Under the pieces are notes generated by a model. It searched no databases and was not told where the DNA came from. It worked only from the letters and a program-made list of their open reading frames with translations. The position numbers and the translations under genes were made by a program. A stretch of 64,000 nucleotides of DNA from CAILKP01 sp038231815 (GTDB lineage Bacteria > Planctomycetota > Phycisphaerae > Phycisphaerales > UBA1924). Position 1 is the stretch's first letter. Every line of letters starts with the position of its first letter. Where the stretch lies: assembly GCA_038231815.1 (NCBI GenBank), contig JBBRKQ010000005.1:1-64000 (forward strand). Direction: 5' to 3'. Shown piece after piece: positions 1-8,662 of the stretch.

Positions 1-1334
1 CGTGCGCCGGCTTCATCGATCGCATCGATCGACTTGTCTGGCTGCACGCGGCCGGTGATGTACCGGCCCGAGAGCTCCACCGCCGCGATCACGGCATCGT
101 CGGTGATCTTGACCTTGTGGTGCTCCTCGTACTTGGGACGAAGACCCTTTATGATCTCGATTGTCTGCTCGGCATTGGGCGGATCAACGGGGATGGGCTG
201 GAAGCGACGGGCCAGGGCGGCATCCTTCTCGATGTACTTGCGGTACTCATCAAAGGTGGTGGCGCCGATGCACTGGATCTCGCCACGGGCCATGGCGGGC
301 TTCAGCACGTTGGAGGCATCGATGGCGCCCTCAGCGCCGCCGGCACCCACCAGCGTGTGGATTTCATCGATGAACAGCATCACGTTCTTGGCGCGACGAA
401 CTTCGTTCATCACGGCCTTGATGCGCTCTTCAAACTGGCCACGGTACTTGGTGCCAGCGACCATGGCGGCCAGGTCAAGGACAACCAGCCGGCGGTCGTG
501 CAGCAGGTCGGGCACATCACCGGAGATGATGCGCTGGGCCAGCCCTTCGACAATCGCGGTCTTGCCCACACCGGCCTCGCCCAAGAGGACGGGGTTGTTC
601 TTGGTGCGACGGCAGAGAACCTGGATCAGACGTTCAATTTCATTGGCGCGGCCGATCACGGGATCGAGCGCGTTTTCCTTAGCCAGTTCGGTCAGGTCGC
701 GGCCAAAGCTGTCCAGCGCGGGGGTCTTGCTCTTGCCGCGGGCCGCGGCTTCCCCGGACCCGCCACCGCCACTGCCGCCGCCGCCACCGGATGGGCCGCT
801 GGACTCACCACGGCTGGAGCCGGAGCCGCCGGATGCACCGGAGCTGCCGGGGCCACCGGCGCCCGCGGAGGGGCTGGAGCCTTCATCACTGTCGTTGCCG
901 GCGCCGAGGAGGTTTAGAACCTCTTCGCGAACCTGCTCGAGCTTCAGGCCGAGGTTCATAAGCACCTGTGCGGCGACGCCGTCGTGCTCGCGCAGCAGGC
1001 CGAGCAGCAAGTGCTCTGTGCCGACGTAGTTGTGGTTGAGGTTGCGGGCCTCTTCAATGGCGTATTCGATGACCTTCTTGGCGCGAGGGGTCTGGGGCAG
1101 CTTGCCCATCGTCACCATTTCGGGGCCAGCCTTGACGAGTTTCTCGACCTCGAGGCGAACCTTGCGCAGGTCAACATCAAGATTTTTCAGGACGTTGGCG
1201 CCGACGCCGGAACCTTCTTTGACCAAACCGAGAAGGATGTGCTCGGTACCGATGTATTCGTGGTTGAAGCGCTGGGCTTCCTGGTTGGCCAGGGCCATGA
1301 CTTTGCGGGCACGATCAGTAAAACGCTCGAACAT
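1..1334 (-). CDS. clpC: ATP-dependent Clp protease ATP-binding subunit ClpC, 3' end outside window
   Basis: AAA+ unfoldase that feeds substrates to ClpP in the cytoplasm. About 444 N-terminal residues are visible. Two Clp_N repeats carry the motifs YIGTEHILLGL (near residue 30) and YVGTEHLLLGL (near 105). The first ATPase domain has Walker A GEAGVGKT (near 251) and Walker B VMLFIDEIH (near 316). The start is ATG with an AAGGAG ribosome-binding site 7 bases upstream. Between Clp_N and AAA1 lies an unusually long Gly/Ser-rich linker of about 55 residues (around 155-210). The gene leaves the window at base 1, so the second ATPase domain and the ClpP-binding loop cannot be checked. ClpC rather than ClpB or ClpA is inferred from the N-terminal repeats. 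Confidence 0.95.
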   Translation of the reverse strand, partial: MFERFTDRARKVMALANQEAQRFNHEYIGTEHILLGLVKEGSGVGANVLKNLDVDLRKVRLEVEKLVKAGPEMVTMGKLPQTPRAKKVIEYAIEEARNLNHNYVGTEHLLLGLLREHDGVAAQVLMNLGLKLEQVREEVLNLLGAGNDSDEGSSPSAGAGGPGSSGASGGSGSSRGESSGPSGGGGGSGGGGSGEAAARGKSKTPALDSFGRDLTELAKENALDPVIGRANEIERLIQVLCRRTKNNPVLLGEAGVGKTAIVEGLAQRIISGDVPDLLHDRRLVVLDLAAMVAGTKYRGQFEERIKAVMNEVRRAKNVMLFIDEIHTLVGAGGAEGAIDASNVLKPAMARGEIQCIGATTFDEYRKYIEKDAALARRFQPIPVDPPNAEQTIEIIKGLRPKYEEHHKVKITDDAVIAAVELSGRYITGRVQPDKSIDAIDEAGA

Positions 1335-2313
1335 GACTTTGCTCCTTCGGAGCCGCCTTGAGCGTCTCGCAGGCATGAGCCTTAGGAACGCTTCAGCGGA
1401 TCCGATGCGCCGGTGGGGCAGGCCAGACATTTGGGCAAAACGTGCCCTGCTCTAGTGCTGTCGCCGGTGCGGTAATCGGCCGGATGGAGGTTCGTGTCTA
1501 CGAACTCAACCGATCCTTCGTACAACCAAACGGATTTCAGGACAAATAGTGGGTATGTTATCGGACAAGTGGCTCAGGACGAAGGGAAGGGAATCTGGAT
1601 CAACAATGTTGCATATTCATGTCTTAGGCCTGTAGTGGGTTGATTCTCGGGCTTTCCGCAGATCTATACGTCGGTTCGATGCCTTTGGATGGATTCGATC
1701 GACTCTGGATCTTCGATGAACATAGGAATTTTGCGCGGCGGCTTGGGGTGTGTGTTGATATTCCGTGGAAACTTGTTTGGACCCGCTGGCGAACAGGGGA
1801 CCAAAGGCGAGTGGCGTGCCAAACTTTGATGCGGGACGATACGGGAATTCTGGACAAGAAAGGTGTTTGATAGGGCTTGCGCGGGGCCGCTGCGCTGCCG
1901 CGGGGAATTTGGGTGGGTGTTGCGTGTCGAAATGGCAGGCCGGGTGATTTGCGCTACGTCTACAAGTGAGCGGGACCGGATACACCTTCAAGGGTGTGGC
2001 ATCGGAGCACGTCACTAGGGTGTGCCGCGGCGAAGATGTGGGTTGCTCGCTGCACGATGGTTGGGTGGACCGCGCCCTGCCTCGCGGCGGAGGGCGGCGG
2101 TGAACTTTTGAGTGGCGACAAAAACGCTCTGAGCCACGCAGATCGTGCGATGACTGTTTCTGATGTGATAATGAAGTAAGCCGCCGCTTGGATTGATGCT
2201 GCCAAGGGGTGCAGAAAGGGGTTTTAGGGGTTCTCGCCTCTTGGCATTTCGGGCACACGCAGCGGATTGGTGGTTTCTCGCGCTGGGCGGGGACTCTTGT
2301 GATAGCGTTGGCT
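1335..2313. other. 979-bp intergenic region, no supported gene
   Basis: The region lies between divergently transcribed clpC and the ECF sigma gene. Short open frames exist on both strands (for example 1640-1870 plus and 1617-2258 minus). Their translations are rich in Arg, Ser, Pro, Trp and Cys, match no family I recognise, and lack a convincing ribosome-binding site. No strong hairpin or CIRCE-type heat-shock operator was seen. Confidence 0.5.
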
Positions 2314-2979
2314 ATGTCCGGTCCGCCGCCAGACCATCGCAGTGACCAGCAGCTGATTGCCGCCGTGCAAGGCGGTAATTTGGGCGGTCATTTGGGCGGT
2401 GATGCGGGCAATGCTGGGGGTGATGCTGAGGGAACTGCTGGAGGCGCTTTCGCTGTGCTGTATCACCGGCACAAGGACTTCGCCCTGCGTATTGCCTGGC
2501 GATACTCAACTTGCGATGCGGATGCGCTGGATGCGGTGCAGAGCGCCTTTGTGTACCTGGCTGGCCGGCTGGCGCCGGGGGTTACGCCGCCGTTCATTCT
2601 CACGGCCAAGCTGAGCACTTTTTTGTTCCCGGTTGTCAAGCATGAGGCCCTGGCCATTCGCCGCAGGGCCGCCCGGATGCGACTGGGGGCGGACATCAGC
2701 AGTGAAGCGGCGGCGAATGCTGTGTTTGATGAACTCCCCGCCCGCGATGCCCCGCCGGATGCCGGGCTGTCGGCTCGGCGTGTGGCCTCTGCTATAAAGT
2801 CGCTGCCAGCGGCCCAGCGAGAAGTGATATTGCTGCGATTTATTGATGAGCTTTCGATGGAGGAAATTTCCTCGGTCCTTGCGATTCCGGCGGGAACGGT
2901 TAAGAGCCGGCTGCACAACGCGATGAAGGCTTTGGCGGCAGATCCGGAGGCGGTGACGGCGCTGCTTGAGGGGAAGTAG
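2314..2979 (+). CDS. ECF-type RNA polymerase sigma-70 factor
   Basis: A 221-residue alternative sigma factor that would direct RNA polymerase to a specific promoter set. Region 2 is seen in FAVLYHRHKDFALRIAWRY and following residues, and region 4 in PAAQREVILLRFIDELSMEE followed by the helix-turn-helix IPAGTVKSRLHNAMKAL. I chose the ATG at 2314 because the usual ECF N-terminus (DQQLIAAVQGG) starts a few residues later, and the upstream in-frame extension looks non-coding. Oddity: between the N-terminal helix and region 2 there is a Gly-rich insertion of about 20 residues with repeated GG steps (residues ~20-42). No anti-sigma gene is adjacent, so the mode of control is unknown. Confidence 0.85.
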   Translation: MSGPPPDHRSDQQLIAAVQGGNLGGHLGGDAGNAGGDAEGTAGGAFAVLYHRHKDFALRIAWRYSTCDADALDAVQSAFVYLAGRLAPGVTPPFILTAKLSTFLFPVVKHEALAIRRRAARMRLGADISSEAAANAVFDELPARDAPPDAGLSARRVASAIKSLPAAQREVILLRFIDELSMEEISSVLAIPAGTVKSRLHNAMKALAADPEAVTALLEGK

Positions 2980-3093
2980 GGGGAGGATCAGGAAGCGCAT
3001 GACTTGGGTTGGCCCTTTTGACCCTTTCGCTATTTGATGGGTTGATCATTTGGCCCCACACCCTCGCTTACCCACTCCCTTACCCTCCGGCCC

Positions 3094-3957
3094 ATGAGCA
3101 CCATCAACCTTCAGGGCAGGTCCATCGCCATCACCGGTGCTTCCAGCGGCATTGGTGCGGCCACGGCCATTGCGTGCGCTCGAGCGGGCATGCATGTTGC
3201 CTTGTTTGCCCGGCGGGCCGACAAGCTTGCCCGCATCGCTGAGCTGTGCCGTCAGGCCGGTGGTGGGTCTACGCGGGTGATTGTGTTGGAGGGTGATGTG
3301 TCCGACGCGCAGGCGTGTAAACAGTTGGTCGAGTTGTCAATCCAGGCCTTTGGCTCGCTGTACAGCGTGTACGCCAACGCCGGATACGGCTTTGAAAAGC
3401 CGATGCACGAGACCAGTGAGGAGGAGCTGCGGCAGATTTTTGAGGTCAACTTCTTTGGCACTATGAACACGATCCGTCCGGCGCTGGACCACATGCTGTC
3501 ACGCCCGTTTGAGGGCGATGCGCGCAAGGCTCCGCGGGGGCACATTCTCATCTGTTCGAGCTGCGTAGCAAAGATCACACTGCCCCGGTATGGGGCGTAT
3601 TCAGCGACGAAGGCTGCCCAGAACCATATTGGCCGGGCGATGCGGCACGAGCTTGACAGCAAGGGCGTGGCGGTCTCGACGGTGCACCCGATTAGCACAT
3701 CAACGGAGTTCTTTGATATTGTCAAACAGCGGACAGGCAAGGAACTGGAAACGCACGCTCCGGGGTTGTTTGTGCAGACGGCCGAAACCGTGGCCAAGCA
3801 CACGGTGACATGCCTGCGGCGGCCCCATGCAGAAGTTTGGACTGGTGTGCGGGGAGCGATTACGCGCCTGGGAATGGCGACCATGACACTGATGCCAGTG
3901 TTACCGGACGTGATGTTTCGGGGTATGGCGAAGGGTTCTGATCGGGTGCACTCTTAG
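3094..3957 (+). CDS. short-chain dehydrogenase/reductase (SDR)
   Basis: Cytoplasmic NAD(P)-dependent oxidoreductase of 287 residues with a Rossmann fold. Visible classical SDR motifs: cofactor-binding TGASSGIG near residue 14, the NAG motif near 98, a catalytic serine in CSSC, and the YSATK active-site Tyr/Lys pair near 168. The C-terminus (WTGVRGAITRLGMATMTLMP) resembles the hydrophobic tail of SDRs acting on lipid-like substrates, but the substrate cannot be read from the sequence. It follows the sigma gene by 114 bp. A dispersed hairpin repeat lies immediately downstream. Confidence 0.9.
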   Translation: MSTINLQGRSIAITGASSGIGAATAIACARAGMHVALFARRADKLARIAELCRQAGGGSTRVIVLEGDVSDAQACKQLVELSIQAFGSLYSVYANAGYGFEKPMHETSEEELRQIFEVNFFGTMNTIRPALDHMLSRPFEGDARKAPRGHILICSSCVAKITLPRYGAYSATKAAQNHIGRAMRHELDSKGVAVSTVHPISTSTEFFDIVKQRTGKELETHAPGLFVQTAETVAKHTVTCLRRPHAEVWTGVRGAITRLGMATMTLMPVLPDVMFRGMAKGSDRVHS

Positions 3958-3975
3958 TTTGTCTGGGCGGAGCAT

Positions 3976-4148
3976 AGAGATGAACGCAGCGGGCGCAGAG
4001 CTGGGAAAAAGGCAGAGAAACTCAGAGAAAGGCAGGAAATACTGGGTTGGATTTCCTGGAAACCAGCGCCTGTGTTGAACCCGTCTTTTCGGAATTTCTA
4101 TGCCTTGCTTGGTTTTTTCCTCCCTCTGCGCCCTTTGCGTTCATCTCT
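3976..4148. repeat. dispersed inverted-repeat (hairpin) element, copy 1
   Basis: The left arm at 3976-4000 and right arm at 4124-4148 are 25-bp near-perfect reverse complements (two mismatches), separated by about 123 bp. Core: AGAGATGAACGCA...GGGCGCAGAG. A related element with the same arm sequence occurs at 30249-30410. It lies in the gap between the SDR gene and rpsR and contains no credible gene. Both copies sit just after a gene's 3' end. Confidence 0.75.
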
Positions 4149-4280
4149 GCGTTTCGCCCTGCCGGGCAGGATTGGCTTGTGGGTGCCGGAGTGGCTAAAC
4201 TCTCTCCCTAATTCCCGTCGCCCGCGGGCCATGGCGTTCATGCTGCGTGCGGGCAATCCCAAGACGAGGTTCGAGTTCTT

Positions 4281-4523
4281 ATGTCTCAATTCAATCGTTT
4301 TACTCCTCAGCCCAAAGTCAAAGCCACCAAGAAAACCGCCGCGGGCAAAGCCTTCGTCGACTACAAGGACATTGAGAAGCTCAAGCGGATGCTCTCGCCC
4401 AACGGCAAGATTCATGGCCGCAAGCGGCTGAGCACCACGGCCCACGAGCAGCGCATGGTGGCGGTTGCCATCAAGCGTGCACGTTTTATGGGTCTGCTTC
4501 CGTACACGTCTGCGACGCTCTGA
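4281..4523 (+). CDS. rpsR: 30S ribosomal protein bS18
   Basis: Small-subunit ribosomal protein of 80 residues that pairs with bS6 on the platform. The bS18 signature is visible: FVDYKDIEKLKRML, then GKIHGRKRLSTTAHEQRMV, ending KRARFMGLLPYTSA. Length is normal. The gene is not accompanied by rpsF, ssb or rplI here, unlike the common bacterial cluster. A strong intrinsic terminator follows 34 bases after the stop, so it is probably a single-gene transcript. Confidence 0.97.
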   Translation: MSQFNRFTPQPKVKATKKTAAGKAFVDYKDIEKLKRMLSPNGKIHGRKRLSTTAHEQRMVAVAIKRARFMGLLPYTSATL

Positions 4524-4556
4524 GTCCGGCTGGCGTCCAATATCAGTTCGTACCAC

Positions 4557-4589
4557 AAGCGTCGCCTCACCGGCGACGTTTGTTTTTTT
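4557..4589 (+). terminator. Rho-independent terminator of rpsR
   Basis: Stem CGTCGCC (4560-4566) pairs with GGCGACG (4572-4578), extended by A-T and G-T pairs, with a 5-base loop, followed by TTTGTTTTTTT. Confidence 0.9.
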
Positions 4590-4679
4590 GATTGCGGGCA
4601 CCCCTGGCGAATACCCTCTGCCCGCACCAATCACCCCCCACACGCGAGCACACTTAACCATTTTTCCGGAGCCCCGCCC

Positions 4680-5186
4680 ATGGGCCGCACACAGAACCTG
4701 CGTGATTACACACCACTGCTCGCCACGCTACAGCCTGGCGTTAATGACACCGAGACCATGCAGCGCACGGTTGATGCGTTGTGGTCGGCCTTTGCAACCC
4801 AAGGCTGGTCGTGGGTGGGCTTTTATCTTGTTGCGCATGACAACCCCGGTGAGATGATTCTTGGCCCCCGGCGCGACAAGCCGGCGTGCTCTCCGATTGG
4901 CCTGCACGGGTGCTGCGGGAAGAGCTATGTGTCTCGCCGCCCGCTGGTGGTGCGGGATGTGAAGGTGATGGGCGCCGAGTACATCGCGTGCGATCCGCGG
5001 GATGTCTCGGAGGTGGTGGTGCCGTGCCTGAATCCGGATGGCTCGGCCTGGGGGGTGCTGGATGTTGACAGTTTTAACTTCGGGGAGTTTGATGAGCAGG
5101 ATGCACTGTGCCTGCAGCGGCTGCTGCGGCATGTGGGGCTGTCGGCACACACATCGGAGGATCGTGGGCAGATCGAGATTTTGTAA
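4680..5186 (+). CDS. msrC: free methionine-(R)-sulfoxide reductase, GAF domain
   Basis: A 168-residue single GAF-domain protein that reduces free L-methionine-(R)-sulfoxide, an oxidative-damage repair function of the cytoplasm. The catalytic cysteine layout of this family is present: KPAC (Cys70), GLHGCCG (Cys78/79) and YIACD (Cys104), followed by VLDVDSFNFGEFDEQD, matching the E. coli YebR/MsrC pattern. One cysteine more than usual occurs in the second motif. The gene starts about 90 bp after the rpsR terminator, so it is a separate transcription unit. Its 3' side runs into a tandem repeat array. Confidence 0.9.
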   Translation: MGRTQNLRDYTPLLATLQPGVNDTETMQRTVDALWSAFATQGWSWVGFYLVAHDNPGEMILGPRRDKPACSPIGLHGCCGKSYVSRRPLVVRDVKVMGAEYIACDPRDVSEVVVPCLNPDGSAWGVLDVDSFNFGEFDEQDALCLQRLLRHVGLSAHTSEDRGQIEIL

Positions 5187-5213
5187 TCGCGCTGGGGCGC
5201 GCAGGAAGGCGCT

Positions 5214-5811
5214 TAGGAGCGTGCTGCGGAAGCGGCACGTATGACGCGCTGAGGCTCGCGGTCACGTGACCGGGGCCAAGGGGCTTTGTTTGTTGAGTGG
5301 AACTTGTTGGCGAGGGCGCGAGGGGTGGCTCACTCGGTACGCTTCCGCGTACCGCTCCTATTAGGAGCGTGCTGCGGAAGCGGCACGTGTGACGTTCTGA
5401 GGCTCGCGGTCACGTGACCGGGGCCAAGGGGCTTTGTTTGTTGAGTGGAGCTTGTTGGCGAGGGCGCGAGGGGTGGCTCACTCGGTACGCTTCCGCGTAC
5501 CGCTCCTATTGGGAGCGGGCTGCGGAAGCGGCACGTGTGACGCGCTGAGGCTCGCGGTCGCGTGACCGGGGCCAAGGGATTTTGTTTGTTGAGCGGAACT
5601 TGTTGGCGAGGGCGCGAGGGGTGGCTTGCTCGGTACGCTTCCGCGTACCGCTCCTATTGGGAGCGTGCTGCGGAAGCGGCACGTGTGACGCTCTGAAGCT
5701 CGCGGTCGCGTGACCGGGGCAGGGGATTTTGTTTGTTGAGTGGAGCTTGTTGGCGAGGGCGCGAGGGGTGGCTTGCTCGGTACGCTTCCGCGTACCGCTC
5801 CTAGTAGGGGC
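5214..5811. repeat. 148-bp tandem repeat array, four copies, rich in palindromes
   Basis: Unit starts at 5214, 5362, 5510 and 5658, with a fifth partial start at 5805; spacing is 148, 148, 148 and 147. Each unit holds a palindrome GGTCACGTGACC (copies 1-2; GGTCGCGTGACC in copies 3-4), a hairpin GGTACGC-TTCC-GCGTACC, and CGTGC...GCACG around GCTGCGGAAGC. The junction of units 1 and 2 forms CGCTCCTA-T-TAGGAGCG. The period is not a multiple of three, so it is not a protein repeat. It fills the space between the convergent 3' ends of msrC and the TolB-like gene. Confidence 0.95.
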
Positions 5812-5817
5812 GGGCTG

Positions 5818-7239
5818 TTACCAGTTCGCACTTTTGGCCCCGACTTTGGCGATCCAGAGTTGCGAGCTGGGTTTCTCTTCACCCGGCAGTTTGCCGCCGC
5901 GCTGGCTGGTCCACATCATCAAGTCGCCGGTGGAGTTGAAGACTGGCAGGCCATCAAAGCCCTCGCACTCGGTGATGCGGGTCCAGGCGCGCTCGGCCGG
6001 GGTTGTGTCACCGGTGGCATCTATTGAAAAGACCTCGTAGTTTTTGTGGCTCACCTTGCTGGATGCGAAGATGAGGTACTGGCCGGATGGGTGCCAGAAG
6101 GGTGTCCAGTTGACGTTGCTGTCGTCGGTGATCTGGGTTTCCTGCTTGGCTCCGGTGATTGTGCCGGTGGCGGGGTCAATGGCAAGATCTGTGATGAACA
6201 ACTGCAGGTTGCTGTCACCCTTGCGGTCGGAGCGGTACACGATCCGCTTGGCATCGGGCGAGAAGAACGGCCCGCCGTTGTAACCCTTGGCGGTGACTAG
6301 GGGCGTGTGCTTGCCGGTCTTGGTGTCCAGCACCCAGATGTCTGGGTTGCTGGTTTTGGGGTCGCGGTAGGTGTAGAGCAGGAAGCGGCCATCGCTCGAG
6401 AACGAGCACTCCGCGGCGTAGCCCTCGCCCGATCCGGCATTGGGCTGAGCGAAGGCAGGAGTGACTTCCTTGATGTCCTTGCGGTCGGCCAGCACTTTGG
6501 CGGCCTCGGCCTTGGGCAGCTTGTCATTAACGATTGCCTCGATGGTGCGAGAGACGACTCGCATTTCCGAGGGGAACTTCCAGGTGTAGCTGGACTTGTC
6601 GCGGCTGTAGCCGGGGATGGTGTCATCTTTGGGCTCGATGGTGGTGGAGCCGAAGATGACGCGACCAGGCTCGGTGGGGTGGAACCAGCCGCAGGTGTTG
6701 CTGCTTTTGGGTGGTGACAGCCGAATGGGCTTGATTGCCTGATCCAAGCCGGTGATGGCGCCAGCGGCATTGCGGGCCAGTTTGGCGACGTACATCTGAT
6801 AGTTAGTCTCATCGCTGCCTTTGGCGACGGCCTGGAAGATGATCCAGTTTGGGGCGGGACCGGGTTCAAAGTATGCCTCACCAGCCTTTGAGAAGTCCGA
6901 GGGGAAGGTGATCTGCACATGGCCGGTGAGGTATGGTGCTTCGGCCGCGGGCCATAAAAGCGCCGGAAAATCTGGAAGTACTGGCACCTTTGGCACCGCT
7001 GGAATTACCGGAACTGTGGGCGTGGGAACAGGTGCGACTGGCCGGGCGGGAACGGTGATCGAGTCACTGGGACTCAGGCCGGGAGCGGCGGGATGCGAAA
7101 GCGGGTTTGGTTTGGTCGGGTCTACAGCAGCGACCGCGACTGAGAAGTCAGCGCGAGCAGCAGGCCGCGGTGTCCCGAGCAAACCACCAACGCTCAGAGC
7201 GAAACCAGACGCAAGAACGACGGCAACAACAGTGTTCAT
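5818..7239 (-). CDS. secreted TolB/PD40-type beta-propeller protein
   Basis: A 473-residue exported protein. An N-terminal signal sequence (first ~30 residues, hydrophobic then RPAARA) precedes a Pro/Val/Pro-rich linker to about residue 90. The rest is a series of WD/PD40-like blades: CSFSSDGRFLLYTYRDP, FFSPDAKRIVYRSDRKGD, FWHPSGQYLIFASSK and FNSTGDLMMWTSQRGG. PD40 repeats are typical of TolB and of surface or periplasmic proteins of planctomycetes. No enzymatic domain is recognisable. It is unlikely to be true TolB, since pal, tolA and tolQR are absent nearby. It stands alone, ending just after the tandem array. Confidence 0.8.
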   Translation of the reverse strand: MNTVVAVVLASGFALSVGGLLGTPRPAARADFSVAVAAVDPTKPNPLSHPAAPGLSPSDSITVPARPVAPVPTPTVPVIPAVPKVPVLPDFPALLWPAAEAPYLTGHVQITFPSDFSKAGEAYFEPGPAPNWIIFQAVAKGSDETNYQMYVAKLARNAAGAITGLDQAIKPIRLSPPKSSNTCGWFHPTEPGRVIFGSTTIEPKDDTIPGYSRDKSSYTWKFPSEMRVVSRTIEAIVNDKLPKAEAAKVLADRKDIKEVTPAFAQPNAGSGEGYAAECSFSSDGRFLLYTYRDPKTSNPDIWVLDTKTGKHTPLVTAKGYNGGPFFSPDAKRIVYRSDRKGDSNLQLFITDLAIDPATGTITGAKQETQITDDSNVNWTPFWHPSGQYLIFASSKVSHKNYEVFSIDATGDTTPAERAWTRITECEGFDGLPVFNSTGDLMMWTSQRGGKLPGEEKPSSQLWIAKVGAKSANW

Positions 7240-7710
7240 TAGCCCATCCTACCAGCCTTGGGACCAAGCCGCAAAGTCGCGGCAGCAGAAAGCTGGCTTG
7301 CATGAACAGATTCAAGGTGCAGAGTCCGATTACCAGCGTGGCAGCCCTTACCAGTGCTCCTACGAGTGCTCGTACCAGCGCCCGTTCCAGCGCCCGTACA
7401 AATGATTGAGGCGGCAATCTCGGCAATGGCCCCACGTTGACCACGCAGAATGTGCGCGGCGGACGGCGTGAGTGAGCGACGTTGCGTTGAACAAATCTGA
7501 ATATCTGGTGCACAAAATGCTGACAACTATGACCATATTGAGGATTGATCCTGCTTGTCGGACGTGTTGCCGTCATATCTGTTCGGGTCGCATATGGAAC
7601 TCCACGCGACTTGACAAAAAAGTGCAAAAAACCGGCAGAGAAAACAGGACTTCACCCGATTTGGTTATACGCTATTTAGACCCACGCCCCCTGCATGGAC
7701 GCAGACTGCG
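7240..7710. other. 471-bp divergent intergenic region, possible promoters only
   Basis: This separates the minus-strand propeller gene and the plus-strand amidase. A TTGACA hexamer at 7611-7616 could be a -35 box for the amidase, but no good -10 follows at 17 bases. TTATAC near 7665 is another weak candidate. A short degenerate repeat (CCAGCGCCCGT/TCCAGCGCCCGT) lies at 7375-7400. Nothing else is convincing. Confidence 0.4.
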
Positions 7711-8388
7711 ATGAGCCGACGCAAGACCAACCCGACCCGTGCCAAACGTTCCTCGCAAGACAGCAAGCGAGTTAGAAACGTTTGGCTTTCCCTCGTCGCT
7801 GCAATGACCGCCGTTGGCGGAGGTTTGTTGCTTGTCGATTCCAAACCAGCAGGCGCTGCGGGCATGTCACTCATGCCGGCTGTGTCCTTTACCACCGGTT
7901 CGGCCGGGCTTGAGCCCGTGTTCAGCAAGCTCGAGCAGCCGCTGGTTGCTGGCCGCTGGAAGGCGATTGTGATCCACCACTCCGCCAAGCCCACCGGCTC
8001 GGGCGCTGCCCTAGATGAGGATTTCCGCCAAGCTGGTATGTCCAGCCTGGGGCATCACTTCGTCATCGGCAACGGCCGCGGCGGGATGGAGCCTGGCGAG
8101 CTGTATGTTGGCTACCGCTGGACGGCCCAGCAAGCGGGCGCCCATGCCAAGGGACCAAAGGCCGACTGGTACAACCAAAACGCGATTAGCATCTGCCTGA
8201 TTGGCGATGGGGACCGCAAAGAGTTTGATGACAAGCAAATGCAAAGCACCGCCGAGCTGGTGACTGCTCTGTGCAAGCGGCTGGATATCCCCACCAAGAA
8301 CGTGATTCTGCACCGGGACATCGCAAAGGTAACTGACCCGGGCCGGGCGTTCCCGGAAGCATGGTTGCGTGAGCAGATCGGGCGGTGA
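7711..8388 (+). CDS. N-acetylmuramoyl-L-alanine amidase (Amidase_2/PGRP type)
   Basis: A 225-residue peptidoglycan amidase, exported or membrane-anchored by one N-terminal segment (residues ~24-44, after a basic stretch). The Amidase_2 fold is shown by AIVIHHSA (first zinc His), GHHFVIGNG, NAISICLIGDGD and VILHRDIAKVTDPGRAFP, where the second zinc His and an Asp occupy the usual metal positions (Asp as in AmpD rather than Cys as in T7 lysozyme). It probably trims peptide stems from murein in the periplasm. A strong terminator follows, so it is monocistronic. Confidence 0.88.
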   Translation: MSRRKTNPTRAKRSSQDSKRVRNVWLSLVAAMTAVGGGLLLVDSKPAGAAGMSLMPAVSFTTGSAGLEPVFSKLEQPLVAGRWKAIVIHHSAKPTGSGAALDEDFRQAGMSSLGHHFVIGNGRGGMEPGELYVGYRWTAQQAGAHAKGPKADWYNQNAISICLIGDGDRKEFDDKQMQSTAELVTALCKRLDIPTKNVILHRDIAKVTDPGRAFPEAWLREQIGR

Positions 8389-8463
8389 GCTGTGGTTGGT
8401 CTGCATTTGTTTGCAATCAAATCATGTCTGAATGATTGCGACCCGTATTTTCAAGGCATATAC

Positions 8464-8502
8464 AACAGCTTCCAGCAAGCAACTGGAAGCTGTTCGTTTT
8501 TT
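8464..8502 (+). terminator. Rho-independent terminator after the amidase gene
   Basis: Perfect 12-bp stem AACAGCTTCCAG / CTGGAAGCTGTT, loop of 7, followed by CGTTTTTT. Confidence 0.93.
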
Positions 8503-8662
8503 ATTGGGTATTTCTGGGCCTGATCAAATCAGAGTTGCAACCGGACCTAGTAGTCCGCGAATGGTGAGAAGCTCCGGCAAGTCTGCCGGTTAAATCGTTC
8601 AAAGAGAGACAATCGTGTGCTGGTGATGAGTGGTTTGATGACCCCCAGGAGGCCAAGATCCG

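Noticed and set aside
34..1455. Long plus-strand open frames across the first 1.4 kb
   Set aside because: They are antisense to clpC, which is clearly coding on the minus strand; their translations are Arg/Ser/Pro-rich.
1617..2258. 213-codon minus-strand frame in the intergenic region before the sigma gene
   Set aside because: Composition (Pro, Arg, Ser, Cys, His) and lack of any motif or ribosome-binding site suggest a chance open frame in high-GC DNA.
5214..5811. CRISPR array
   Set aside because: Units are 148 bp, contiguous with no unique spacers, and there are no cas genes nearby.
7302..7409. Short plus-strand ORF with Thr-Ser-Ala-Arg repeats
   Set aside because: Only 35 codons without a ribosome-binding site, antisense to the upstream region of the propeller gene; likely simple-sequence DNA.
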